Assembly (NCBI RefSeq): GCF_003710915.1
Contig: NZ_RHHR01000043.1
Span: 1-34,103 of the forward strand
Direction: 5' to 3'
DNA from: Brevibacillus invocatus
GTDB taxonomy: Bacteria > Bacillota > Bacilli > Brevibacillales > Brevibacillaceae
DNA length: 34,103 nt
Part shown: piece after piece, positions 8,361 to 16,742 of the stretch
Layout of the letters: each line of letters begins with the position of its first letter
Numbering within the stretch: the stretch's first letter is position 1
Position numbers and translations under genes: made by a program
The notes under the pieces: generated by a model
Seen by the model: only the letters and a program-made list of their open reading frames with translations
Told to the model about the DNA's origin: nothing
The model's database searches: none

Positions 8361-9287
8361 ATGAGCCAACATGCAGATCTTGCAAGCAACACCGCGGTAA
8401 ACGAAACCATCTCTTCCCTGAAAAAAGACAGTATCGTCGCGGAAGCCTGGAAACGATTCAAAAAGAACAGATTGGCGATGGTCGGAGGCATGATCCTCTG
8501 TCTGCTCGTATTGACTGCCGTATTCGCGCCGTTGATCTCTCCCTATGATCCTTATTCATCAGTAAAAAATCAGACGGGGATGCTCAATGTGATGGCACCG
8601 CCCTCCGGGGAGCATTGGCTGGGAACGGACAGCCTGGGGAGGGATATTCTCAGCAGGCTGATCTACGGTGGACGTATTTCCTTGAGCGTCGCATTGGTCG
8701 CAGTCGCGATCTCCACAGGAATTGGGGTACTCCTCGGCTTGCTGGCAGGGTACTACGGAAAATGGGTGGATGCCGTCATCATGCGCGTTACAGACATCGT
8801 GATCTGTTTTCCGGTTCTCTTCCTTGTGATCTCCGTCTCCACCATGCTGACGCCAAGCATTTACAATGTCATGATCATCATTGGTCTGGTCAGCTGGACG
8901 ACCATGACGCGCTTGGTGAGGGGAGAGGTACTGAGAATCCGGGAGATGGAGTACGTGGAAGCAGTACGGGCACTGGGACAAAACAATCTGGTGATCGTGT
9001 TTAAACACGTCTTGCCGAACATCATGGCACCCATCACGGTTCAGGCAACCCTGCAAACAGCAGAAGCCATTCTGACAGAATCAGCCTTGAGCTTTTTGGG
9101 CGTGGGTGTGCAGCAGCCGATCCCGAGCTGGGGGAACATGCTGCAGGATGCGACGTCGATCATGGTGCTTCAGTTCAAGCCGTGGATTTGGGCACCACCC
9201 GGAATTGCCATTTTACTGACGATCCTCTCGATCAATCTGGTCGGGGACGGACTGCGCGATGCGCTTGATCCAAAGACAAAAAACTAG
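8361..9287 (+). CDS. dppC: Peptide ABC transporter permease, DppC/OppC type
   Basis: This is a 308-aa second permease subunit. It shows the OppC hallmarks: an N-terminal cytoplasmic segment (AWKRFKKNRLAMVG), PYDPY, HWLGTDSLGRDILSRLIYGGRISL, and the EAA loop YVEAVRALGQNNLVIVFKHVLPN, then LSFLGVGVQQPIPSWGNML. Two ATGs are available. The one at 8361 is preferred because the ribosome site ends at 8354 and gives 6-nt spacing, while the ATG at 8355 has none. It lies 12 nt after the DppB-like gene. Confidence 0.9.
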   Translation: MSQHADLASNTAVNETISSLKKDSIVAEAWKRFKKNRLAMVGGMILCLLVLTAVFAPLISPYDPYSSVKNQTGMLNVMAPPSGEHWLGTDSLGRDILSRLIYGGRISLSVALVAVAISTGIGVLLGLLAGYYGKWVDAVIMRVTDIVICFPVLFLVISVSTMLTPSIYNVMIIIGLVSWTTMTRLVRGEVLRIREMEYVEAVRALGQNNLVIVFKHVLPNIMAPITVQATLQTAEAILTESALSFLGVGVQQPIPSWGNMLQDATSIMVLQFKPWIWAPPGIAILLTILSINLVGDGLRDALDPKTKN

Positions 9288-9299
9288 GGGGTATTTCAG

Positions 9300-11006
9300 G
9301 TGAAAAAAGGATCTTTTGTAGCACTTCTCCTTTCTGCAGTCCTCTTCGCGATAACTGGCTGCTCTTCTTCATCCAGTCCAGAGCCACAGCCACAGCAACA
9401 GACACAGACTCCAGCCAGTCCCACGGAGACAGCGGCGCCGAAAGAAGGCGGAAATCTTACTATCGCCTCGGAAAGTGAGCCAGGCAATCTCAATCCTCAT
9501 ATTTGGGCCACGTCATCCGATACGTTTGTGACACATATGATTTTTGATTCGCTGGTCATTCCCGACAAAGAGTTGAAAATGGTTGGAAGTCTGGCAGAGA
9601 AATGGGACGTATCCGAAGATGGCAAAACGTATACGTTTCATCTGCAAAAGAACGTGAAGTGGCATGATGGAACACCTTTTACCGCAAAAGATGTTGCCTT
9701 TACCTTTTCTTCGCTAGCTAAGCCAGATTATGATGCTGGCGGTTACTGGCGGGTATCCCCTGTCGTCGGAGCGGAAGAAGTGCGAGACGGGAAAGCGCAA
9801 GAGGTGTCCGGAATCAAAGTGATTGACGACAACACGATTTCCTTTACGACCACCGATAAATTCGCACCGTTCATCTCAGGTCTGTTTATCGGGATCGTGC
9901 CAGAGCATCTTCTGAAGGACGTGTCGCCTAAGGAGTGGGCGAAACACGAGTTTAACCGCAATCCTGTTGGTACTGGACCGTTCCAGTTCGTCAAGTGGGA
10001 ATCCGGGCAGTACATTGAGTTGAAAGCCAACAAAGACTACTTCAAGGGAGCACCCAAGCTGGACAAAATCGTTGCGCGCTTTGGTGATACCAACACCATG
10101 CTGGCTGCCTTCATCAATCGGGAGGTAGATGTGGCGCCTGTGCCGATCGCCGAGATTCCGAGTATTCAGACACTCGATTACGCGGATTTGAAGCTCGCGA
10201 ATCAGCTGAGCATGTACTACATCGGCTTCAATGCGCTCAATGAGCATTTTCAGGATAAAAAAGTGCGTCTGGCCTTGGCTCACGCAATCGACAAGGCGTC
10301 CATTGTAGGCTCGATTTTGGGTGAATACGGCAAAGTCTCATTCGATATCTTCCCGTCCAATCACTGGTCCCATAATCCAAACCTGCCTCAGTATCCTTTT
10401 GATCCGGCCAAAGCGGAAGCCCTGCTGCAGGAAGCGGGCTATGCAAAGAACGGAAAAGGCATGTATGAAAAGGGAGGCAAGCAGCTGACCTTTACGCTGG
10501 AAGTACCGACAGGGAAAACAGAACGGGAAAAAACGGCTGCTCTGATCAAACAAAATTTTGAGCAGATTGGTGTGAACATGGAGCTGCGAGCGCTCGATTT
10601 CCCAACACTGGTCACCAAGCTACTGCCGAAAAATGCGGATGGCACACAGCGTAAGGTAACAGCCGATGATTATCATGCTTACATTCTCGGCTTTGGTGTG
10701 GAAGCAGATCCAGATGAGTACCGCAGCTACTTCGGCAGCAAATACATGCCGCCAAATGGCTACAATTTCGTGAGCTATTCCGATCCTCAAGTGGATCAGC
10801 TGTTGGAGCAGCAAGTCGCCGAAGTCGATGTGGAAAAACGGAAGAGCATCTTCTGGGAAGTAGGCAAAAAGCTGGCCGAGGACGAGATTTGGATTCCGCT
10901 GTACGAGCAGGAAGCTCCCTATGTGGCGAACAAGAGACTCGTTGGTTTTGAACCTGATTTCCGAGGTCCTACGTTCAACGCGAAGGATTGGGCCGTCAGC
11001 GAATAA
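9300..11006 (+). CDS. Peptide ABC transporter substrate-binding lipoprotein (SBP family 5)
   Basis: This is a 568-aa extracellular receptor anchored by a lipid. The signal peptide ends in ITGC with lipidated C21, followed by a Ser/Pro/Gln-rich tether. SBP_bac_5 features include EPGNLNPH, a YTFHLQKNVKWHDGTPFTAKDVAFTF-type block, NPVGTGPF and VRLALAHAIDK. The GTG start is preceded by GGGGG. It sits 12 nt after the permease, and a terminator-like hairpin directly follows. The ligand cannot be read from sequence; the peptidase neighbours suggest short peptides. Confidence 0.9.
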   Translation: MKKGSFVALLLSAVLFAITGCSSSSSPEPQPQQQTQTPASPTETAAPKEGGNLTIASESEPGNLNPHIWATSSDTFVTHMIFDSLVIPDKELKMVGSLAEKWDVSEDGKTYTFHLQKNVKWHDGTPFTAKDVAFTFSSLAKPDYDAGGYWRVSPVVGAEEVRDGKAQEVSGIKVIDDNTISFTTTDKFAPFISGLFIGIVPEHLLKDVSPKEWAKHEFNRNPVGTGPFQFVKWESGQYIELKANKDYFKGAPKLDKIVARFGDTNTMLAAFINREVDVAPVPIAEIPSIQTLDYADLKLANQLSMYYIGFNALNEHFQDKKVRLALAHAIDKASIVGSILGEYGKVSFDIFPSNHWSHNPNLPQYPFDPAKAEALLQEAGYAKNGKGMYEKGGKQLTFTLEVPTGKTEREKTAALIKQNFEQIGVNMELRALDFPTLVTKLLPKNADGTQRKVTADDYHAYILGFGVEADPDEYRSYFGSKYMPPNGYNFVSYSDPQVDQLLEQQVAEVDVEKRKSIFWEVGKKLAEDEIWIPLYEQEAPYVANKRLVGFEPDFRGPTFNAKDWAVSE

Positions 11007-11015
11007 GCAAGGTGA

Positions 11016-11063
11016 AGCAGCTCCCTCCTGATCGAATAGTGGGAGGGAGACCTGCTAATTTTT
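11016..11063 (+). terminator. Intra-operon terminator/attenuator after the SBP gene
   Basis: AGCAGCTCCCTCC (11016-11028) pairs with GGAGGGAG (11042-11049) and CTGCT (11052-11056), with a 2-nt bulge, and is followed by AATTTTT. It lies between the SBP and the third M24 gene and probably lowers downstream expression relative to the binding protein. Confidence 0.6.
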
Positions 11064-11076
11064 GAAAGAAAGAAGA

Positions 11077-12144
11077 ATGGGTATGAAGAGACTGGAAAAA
11101 ATCCGTGACGCCATCAGGGAGAAGGGCGTTGACGCCTATTTCATCCCATCGCTTAATAATCTTCGTTATTTTTCAGGTTTTACCGGAAGCAACGGCTATC
11201 TGCTGATTACAGCGACGAATGCGGTGCTCATCACCGATCAGCGCTACTCGGAGCAAGCGAGGCAGGAAGCGGTAGGCTGGGAGGTTATCATCCACGGGCT
11301 GGACCCATTTTCGGTCATTTCGGACGCGATCAGGAAGCTGGGGATTGCCTCCATCGGCTATGAGTCCAAGGAAATCACCGATTTTCAGATCTCCTCGCTT
11401 CGCAGCGGAAATCCCGGAATAGATTGGGTACCGTTTGTCGATATCTGTATCCAGCTCCGTTCGGTAAAAGAGGATGAAGAGGTGGGAGGCATCCAAAAAG
11501 CTTTGAAAATTGCCGAGGACGCATTGGAAAAGCTATGCCCATTTATCCAACCTGGTGTGAGCGAGCGAGAAATCGCCGTCGAACTGGAAATCCTCATGCG
11601 AAAGCTGGGAAGTGAAGCACCTGCGTTCGCTACCATTGTCGCATCCGGCACCAACTCTGCGCTTCCTCATGCCAAGCCAACAGAGCGCAAGATCCAGGAA
11701 AACGATCTGATCGTGATCGACTTTGGGGCAACCTGGCTGGGATACCGATCCGATATAACCCGGACCATCATCGTGGGCGAGCTGGAGCCTGTGTTGCAGA
11801 ACGTATACGATTGCGTTCATCGGGCTTTGGAACAGGCTGTGGCTGGAATCAAGCCAGGTTCCACCTGTCATGAGGTGGATAAGCTGGCGCGTGATGTTTT
11901 GGTAGCGGCAGATCTCGAAAGCTATAGCCTCCGGGGGTTAGGTCATGGAGTTGGCTTGGATATTCACGAATTCCCCCGTGTGGTGATGGATAACCCAGCC
12001 CGGCTCGAGCCTGGCATGCTGTTTACCGTAGAACCGGGGGTGTATGTGCCAAACGTTGGCGGTGTCAGGATTGAAGATATGGTCGTGGTGACCGCAGATG
12101 GATGCCGGGTGCTGACGCGGACTCCTCGAGTGATTAGGTTGTAA
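11077..12144 (+). CDS. M24-family Xaa-Pro aminopeptidase / prolidase
   Basis: This is a 355-aa aminopeptidase P/prolidase-like enzyme that should remove the N-terminal residue before proline in imported peptides. The N-terminal domain has [17 protein letters not shown]. The catalytic domain carries the classic set D215 (VIDFG), D226 (SDITRT), H290 ([10 protein letters not shown]), E319 (TVEPGVY) and E333 (RIEDMV). It is therefore a textbook member, unlike the GHQ-type copies at 3657 and 6176. The start is uncertain: ATG 11077 or ATG 11083, both with only a purine-rich AAAGAAAGAAG upstream; a TTG at 11062 overlaps the terminator. It lies between the transporter's SBP and ATPase genes. Confidence 0.87.
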   Translation: MGMKRLEKIRDAIREKGVDAYFIPSLNNLRYFSGFTGSNGYLLITATNAVLITDQRYSEQARQEAVGWEVIIHGLDPFSVISDAIRKLGIASIGYESKEITDFQISSLRSGNPGIDWVPFVDICIQLRSVKEDEEVGGIQKALKIAEDALEKLCPFIQPGVSEREIAVELEILMRKLGSEAPAFATIVASGTNSALPHAKPTERKIQENDLIVIDFGATWLGYRSDITRTIIVGELEPVLQNVYDCVHRALEQAVAGIKPGSTCHEVDKLARDVLVAADLESYSLRGLGHGVGLDIHEFPRVVMDNPARLEPGMLFTVEPGVYVPNVGGVRIEDMVVVTADGCRVLTRTPRVIRL

Positions 12145-12160
12145 GGAAGCGGGTGGTAGC

Positions 12161-13147
12161 GTGAGTGACAATTTGCTGGAAATAAAAGAACTGAGCACAG
12201 GCTTTTTCACAGAGGATGGATTTCTCCCTGCTTTAGACAAGGTCAGTCTCACGCTGAAAAAAGGGGAGACCCTGGGTGTAGTGGGCGAGTCTGGAAGCGG
12301 CAAGAGCTTGACCTCGTTATCCGTCATGAATCTGATCCCTACTCCGGGAAAGGCTGTAGGCGGCGAGATCCTGTTCAAAGGCAAAAATCTGCTGCAGCTT
12401 GGCGAAGAACAGATGCGTGCCATTCGCGGCAATGAAATCTCGATGATTTTTCAAGAGCCGATGACTTCGTTAAATCCTGTCTATTCCGTGGGAGAGCAAA
12501 TCATGGAGGTGCTTCGCCTGCATCAGCAGCTGGACAAAAAAGTAGCGCGAGCAAAGACGATCGACATGCTACGTCTGGTGGGCATCCCATCCCCGGAGAA
12601 AAGAGTGGATGACTATCCGCATCAGCTTTCCGGAGGGATGAGGCAGCGGGTGATGATCGCTATGGCCTTATCCTGTCAGCCTGACCTGTTGATCGCAGAT
12701 GAGCCGACGACTGCGCTGGATGTGACGACGCAGGCGCAAATTCTCGATTTGATGCTCGATTTAAAGGAACGACTGCAAACGTCCATTCTCTTGATTACGC
12801 ACGATCTGGGTGTGATCGCGGAGGCGGCAGATCATGTGGCGGTCATGTACGCTGGCAAGGTGGTCGAGTATGCCGAGGTCAAGCGATTTTTCAGGGAACC
12901 GCTGCATCCTTACTCGCAGGGACTGATGAATTCCATTCCGACGCTGGAGCAGACCAGGGAGCGTCTCCAGGTCATCAGGGGCGTCGTTCCCACCCTGCAG
13001 CAGATGCCAAAAGGGTGTCGTTTTTGCACCAGATGCGACGAAAAGCAAACCCTCTGTGAAGAGGAAGCACCGCCGCTCATCGGCTATCAAGGCAGCCAGG
13101 TCAGCTGCTGGAAATACACAGAGCGTTGGGAACCGTCACCCAGATAA
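12161..13147 (+). CDS. dppD: Peptide ABC transporter ATP-binding protein, DppD/OppD type
   Basis: This is a 328-aa cytoplasmic ATPase that energises the permease pair. It has Walker [10 protein letters not shown]-loop [12 protein letters not shown], signature LSGGMRQRV, Walker [13 protein letters not shown] and the H-loop ITHDLG. The C-terminal oligopeptide-transport extension contains [15 protein letters not shown], a cysteine cluster like the iron-sulfur site known in DppD proteins. The start is GTG, preceded by GGGTGG. It is followed after 15 nt by the second ATPase gene. Confidence 0.92.
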   Translation: MSDNLLEIKELSTGFFTEDGFLPALDKVSLTLKKGETLGVVGESGSGKSLTSLSVMNLIPTPGKAVGGEILFKGKNLLQLGEEQMRAIRGNEISMIFQEPMTSLNPVYSVGEQIMEVLRLHQQLDKKVARAKTIDMLRLVGIPSPEKRVDDYPHQLSGGMRQRVMIAMALSCQPDLLIADEPTTALDVTTQAQILDLMLDLKERLQTSILLITHDLGVIAEAADHVAVMYAGKVVEYAEVKRFFREPLHPYSQGLMNSIPTLEQTRERLQVIRGVVPTLQQMPKGCRFCTRCDEKQTLCEEEAPPLIGYQGSQVSCWKYTERWEPSPR

Positions 13148-13162
13148 GGAGAGAGGCTACCG

Positions 13163-14131
13163 ATGCACAAAGAGAACATTCTCGAGGTGAAAAATCTCGT
13201 CAAATGGTTCCCTGTCAAAAAGGGCTTGTTTTCAAAGACGAATAGCTATTTGAAAGCGGTGGATGACGTCAGTTTTTCGATACCCAGAGGGGAAGTGCTG
13301 GGGCTGGTTGGCGAATCGGGTTGCGGGAAATCGACGACGGGCAGAGCGATACTCCGCCTGATCGAAGCGACGCAGGGCGAGGTTTTGCTCGAAGGGCAGG
13401 ATTTGTACCGAATGGGAAAAACAGCGCTCAAGGAAAAGCGAAAAGACATGCAAATCGTGTTTCAGGACCCTTATGCTTCGCTCAATCCCAGGCTGACGAT
13501 TCGTAGTATCATCGGCGAGGCGATTAAGCTGCATCAGGTGGTGAGCGAAAAAGAACGAGATGCGTTCATGGAAGAGCTGCTGTACGAGGTGGGCTTAGGA
13601 AAGCACTTCCTGAATCATTTTCCACACCAGTTCTCTGGCGGTCAACGCCAGCGGATCGGGATTGCCCGGGCCTTGGCTGTCAGACCCAAGCTGATCGTGA
13701 TGGATGAAGCCGTGTCGGCGCTCGATGTTTCTGTTCAGGCTCAGGTCCTCAATCTGTTTCAGGATTTGCAGCAAAAGTACGGGCTGACATACCTGTTCAT
13801 CACGCACAATCTAAGTGTTGTCAAACATATTTCCAATCGGATTGCAGTGATGTACCTAGGGCAAATCGTCGAAATCTCGGAAAAGGAAGAATTTTTTCGG
13901 AATCCTCAGCACCCGTATTCGCGGGCGCTGATCAGTGCGATTCCGTCGTCCAGCCCGGAAATCAAGCGGGAGCGAATCCTGTTAAAAGGTGATTTGACGA
14001 GTCCGGTCGATCCGCCGCAGGGCTGTCGTTTTTACTCCCGATGTCCGGAAGCGCAAGCGATCTGCAAGGAAGTTCAGCCGCCTCATAAAGAGGTGGGAAA
14101 TCAGCATCTCGTCGCATGTCATTTACGATAA
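13163..14131 (+). CDS. dppF: Peptide ABC transporter ATP-binding protein, DppF/OppF type
   Basis: This 322-aa ATPase is the partner of the DppD-like protein. It has Walker A GESGCGKST, Q-loop IVFQDPYASLNPR, signature FSGGQRQRIGIARAL, Walker B LIVMDEAVSALD and H-loop ITHNLS. The C-terminus retains GCRFYSRCPEAQAIC, with a tyrosine at one of the positions that is cysteine in the partner. The ribosome site is GGAGAG upstream of ATG. Together with the genes at 7386-11006 it completes a five-component peptide importer. Confidence 0.92.
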   Translation: MHKENILEVKNLVKWFPVKKGLFSKTNSYLKAVDDVSFSIPRGEVLGLVGESGCGKSTTGRAILRLIEATQGEVLLEGQDLYRMGKTALKEKRKDMQIVFQDPYASLNPRLTIRSIIGEAIKLHQVVSEKERDAFMEELLYEVGLGKHFLNHFPHQFSGGQRQRIGIARALAVRPKLIVMDEAVSALDVSVQAQVLNLFQDLQQKYGLTYLFITHNLSVVKHISNRIAVMYLGQIVEISEKEEFFRNPQHPYSRALISAIPSSSPEIKRERILLKGDLTSPVDPPQGCRFYSRCPEAQAICKEVQPPHKEVGNQHLVACHLR

Positions 14132-14152
14132 TGTCGAGGGAATGGAGGCAGT

Positions 14153-15298
14153 ATGATGCGAGATAAAGCGGAAATCGTGATCGTGGGTGCAGGGGTGATA
14201 GGTTGCTCCATTGCCTATTTTTTATCCAAAAAAGGATATTCAGATATTGTGGTGATTGATAAGGGTGGGATTTCCTCAGGGATTACGGGGATTTGCCCTG
14301 GAGGTGTGCGGCAGCAATGGGGGACGGAAATCAATTGCCTGATGTCCAAGGCAGCTACCAGCTTCTATCAGCGGATTAACGATGAGCTGGAGCCGGAATA
14401 TGAGATCAAGTTCCGACAGGTGGGGTACCTGTACTTGTTCCACAGCGAGCAGGCAGAACAAAACTATCGACCGAGCATCGAGCTGCAAAACAAGCTGGGC
14501 ATCCCGACAAAGCTCATCAATCGGGATGAAGTGAGAGAGATTGTACCGGGAGTCGACACAGAAACTTTTCTGTCCGCGTCCTTTTGCCCGACAGATGGAT
14601 TTGCAGATGATGCCTATCATGTAACGAATAGCTTCGCAGCCGCAGCTAAACGGCGAGGGGTTCGGTTTATTCTGGATGAGGTTCCGCAAATTCTAGTAGA
14701 GAACGATCGGGTGGTCGGGGTGCAAACGGCGCGTGGACGAATCGATTGCAGCATGGTGGTCAATGCCGCCGGGCTGGGCTCCAAAGAACTTGCCGCGACC
14801 ATCGGGGTGGATATCCCGATTCAACCAGAGGTTCGGCGAATTTTGTACACCAATCGAATCGAAGAACGTATTTTGGAGCCGCTGCTGATATCCTTTGAGC
14901 GTGGATTCGCGGCCAAACAGCTGACGGATGGAACCATCTATCTCAGCTATTTGGGAAGTGATATGAAGCCTCCGTACAATAGCTTCAATTATCAAATGAA
15001 AGCCGCTGAAGTAGGTATGGAACTGTTTCCGCCATTGGCACAAGTAGAGTTCCGCACGCATGTGGACGGTACCTACGATAGTACCCCTGACCATCAGGCT
15101 ATTCTCGGAGGAGTGGATGAAGTGGCAGGGTACTATCAAGCGATCGGGATGAGCGGACACGGCTTCATGATGGCTCCAGCCATTGGTGAAACCATCGCGG
15201 ATACGATCATTGGAAACAAACCGACGATCGATATATCACCGCTTCATTTCAACCGTTTCCGCCAAAACGCGCTGATCCCCGAACCGAGGGTGGTCTAA
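14153..15298 (+). CDS. FAD-dependent oxidoreductase, DAO family (sarcosine/proline-type amine oxidase-like)
   Basis: This 381-aa flavoprotein has an N-terminal dinucleotide fold with GAGVIG (12-17) and a following acidic ID at the end of strand 2. A CPGGVRQQWGTE block resembles the beta subunits of sarcosine oxidase and proline/hydroxyproline dehydrogenases. The C-terminal second FAD motif is YYQAIGMSGHGFMMAPAIGE. DAO enzymes oxidise primary or secondary amines of amino acids to imines. Two adjacent ATGs (14153, 14156) follow GGAGG. It overlaps the next gene's upstream ATG (TAATG). In this cassette it probably processes an amino or imino acid released by the peptidases; the substrate is inferred only. 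Confidence 0.85.
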   Translation: MMRDKAEIVIVGAGVIGCSIAYFLSKKGYSDIVVIDKGGISSGITGICPGGVRQQWGTEINCLMSKAATSFYQRINDELEPEYEIKFRQVGYLYLFHSEQAEQNYRPSIELQNKLGIPTKLINRDEVREIVPGVDTETFLSASFCPTDGFADDAYHVTNSFAAAAKRRGVRFILDEVPQILVENDRVVGVQTARGRIDCSMVVNAAGLGSKELAATIGVDIPIQPEVRRILYTNRIEERILEPLLISFERGFAAKQLTDGTIYLSYLGSDMKPPYNSFNYQMKAAEVGMELFPPLAQVEFRTHVDGTYDSTPDHQAILGGVDEVAGYYQAIGMSGHGFMMAPAIGETIADTIIGNKPTIDISPLHFNRFRQNALIPEPRVV

Positions 15299-15315
15299 TG
15301 GAAGGGAGAGAGAAC

Positions 15316-15792
15316 ATGTCCAATCAGATTAAGCTGTCATTTCCCGAACATCAGATCGAGATATGGGCAGACCTGTTGACGGATAAGGCGCCGATTACGT
15401 GCAAGGCGATTTGGGAAATTCTCTCGGAGCCTTTGCAGATTTCCTGCAAGCATGCTATGTACACGGGAAAGGAGCTTTCCATCCAACTCCCGCAGGAGCG
15501 CTGCGCCACCACTCCGTTACATGAAATCGTTCCGGAAAATCAAACGTGCTTTCCGGCGGTCGGGGATCTTTTGTTTACCTACATGCCGCCCTTTGCCTGG
15601 AATGGCATCCCTGCACCGATCTATGATCTGGGGTGCTTTTATGGTCAGGATTGCCGAACCTTTTTCCCGATGGGGTGGGTGCCTGGAAACCGGTTTGCGG
15701 TCATACGGCAAGAGGATCTCGAAGCCTTTGCTTTCATGGGGGCAAAGGCGATCCAGGAGGGGCAGCAAACCATCATGATTCAGCGTGCTTAG
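15316..15792 (+). CDS. DUF3830 family protein (cyclophilin-like fold)
   Basis: This 158-aa protein resembles DUF3830: a central HEIVPENQTCFPAVGDLLFTYMPP block and a C-terminal GWVPGNRFAVI close to the PGDLLxYP and LAGNHF signatures of the family. To my knowledge the family is grouped with cyclophilin-like folds, and no biochemical function is established. ATG 15316 (spaced from AAGGGAGAGAG) is preferred to ATG 15298, which overlaps the preceding stop. Translation is probably coupled to the oxidoreductase. The last 20 bp overlap the 3' end of the convergent regulator. Its position at the end of a proline-peptidase cassette makes a role in peptide or imino-acid handling plausible. Confidence 0.72.
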   Translation: MSNQIKLSFPEHQIEIWADLLTDKAPITCKAIWEILSEPLQISCKHAMYTGKELSIQLPQERCATTPLHEIVPENQTCFPAVGDLLFTYMPPFAWNGIPAPIYDLGCFYGQDCRTFFPMGWVPGNRFAVIRQEDLEAFAFMGAKAIQEGQQTIMIQRA

Positions 15793-16495
15793 TCAGCTTC
15801 CACGTCTCATCCTGAACCAGTAATTCGAGCCGATGTAGATCCGTGATCACATAATATTTGTTCGGTTTTTTCAAAATGTGGTGACGCTCCAGCCATTTGA
15901 GCGTATTGATGACGGTAATACGCGTCGTACCCACCAGATTTGCCATCTCTTGGTGGGTAAAGGTCGTCGTGATCTGGAGATGATCCTGCTCCAAGGGAGT
16001 ACCGTAATTGAGCGCCAGCTGAATCAGCGTCGCGCAGATGCGGTGCGGAGCTTTACTGTAGCTCAGCTGCAAGGTTTGAGCGCACAGCATTCGGTATTTG
16101 CGGCTCTCAAAATGGAGCAGCTGCTCTACTAAATGGAAGTTTTGCTTGAGAAGTTCTCTGAACTGGCTTGTGCTGATCTTGTAGAGAACCGTTTTAGAGA
16201 CTGTAATGGCGCTGGTGGCATGTGGCAGGTCGCCAAACGAGTCGTACTCTCCGATCAAGCCATTTTTTCCGATGAAGGCCAATGCTTTTTCCTCGCCGGA
16301 TGGAGTGGTCGCATAGAGACAGACTCTGCCGCTTGCTATCAGATACAAGTGATCGGCATGGTCATCCTGCTCGAAGATCATGGTGTCCTTTTTACATTCC
16401 ATCGGGGTCCCTGCATGTTTCAACAAATCCCATTGATGGGGCAAATTCTCCAGCCACGGGGTCGCCTGATAGACTTCTCTGATGGATTCTAGCAT
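15773..16495 (-). CDS. CRP/FNR-family transcriptional regulator
   Basis: This is a 240-aa regulator. An N-terminal cyclic-nucleotide-binding beta roll (about 15-110: FEQDDHADHLYLIASGRV, NGLIGEYDSFGDLPHATSAITV) is followed by a long dimer helix and a winged HTH (FTHQEMANLVGTTRITVINTLKWLE, about 180-204). The pocket lacks the ERSA arginine-serine motif that contacts cAMP in enteric CRP, and no FNR cysteine cluster is present, so the effector is likely different. ATG 16495 has GAGGTGG 7 nt upstream; a GTG at 16504 would overlap it. It sits beside the peptide cassette and the orphan SBP, both candidate targets. Confidence 0.85.
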   Translation of the reverse strand: MLESIREVYQATPWLENLPHQWDLLKHAGTPMECKKDTMIFEQDDHADHLYLIASGRVCLYATTPSGEEKALAFIGKNGLIGEYDSFGDLPHATSAITVSKTVLYKISTSQFRELLKQNFHLVEQLLHFESRKYRMLCAQTLQLSYSKAPHRICATLIQLALNYGTPLEQDHLQITTTFTHQEMANLVGTTRITVINTLKWLERHHILKKPNKYYVITDLHRLELLVQDETWKLTKHAES

Positions 16496-16546
16496 GGTAT
16501 CCACCTCTGCTGTTAGAAAATTGTGAAAGGATTGTCGCTAAACAGG

Positions 16547-16555
16547 ATTATATCA
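16547..16555 (-). promoter_or_regulatory. Extended -10 promoter of the CRP/FNR-type regulator
   Basis: On the minus strand TGATATAAT is an exact extended -10 (TGnTATAAT), about 50 nt before the chosen ATG. No good -35 hexamer is present, which is usual for extended -10 promoters. Confidence 0.5.
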
Positions 16556-16593
16556 TAGCCAGGATCGACCAGGGGATAGTGCTGGACGAAAAG

Positions 16594-16627
16594 GGAGTCC
16601 TTCGTAGCTGGAGGGCTCCTTGTTTTG
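16594..16627 (+). terminator. Orphan terminator-like hairpin between divergent genes
   Basis: GGAGTCCT (16594-16601) pairs with AGGGCTCC (16612-16619), with one G-U pair and a 10-nt loop, followed by TTGTTTTG. Both neighbours point away, so it is not a normal gene end. Confidence 0.45.
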
Positions 16628-16683
16628 TGCGAGTTTAGAAGCCTTCCATTTCTTAGAGAGGATTGAGGAGTTTTTTTGTTGCA

Positions 16684-16729
16684 TTGATAATAACTGGAAT
16701 TGGATATAAAATGTGAAAAGTGTGAAAAG
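16684..16729 (+). promoter_or_regulatory. Predicted promoter with tandem TGTGAAAAG repeat
   Basis: TTGATA (16684-16689), a 17-nt spacer and TAAAAT (16707-16712) precede the binding-protein gene. Two perfect tandem 9-mers TGTGAAAAG (16712-16720 and 16721-16729) cover the predicted start of transcription and may bind a regulator. Confidence 0.4.
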
Positions 16730-16742
16730 GGGGGGCAAAAGA

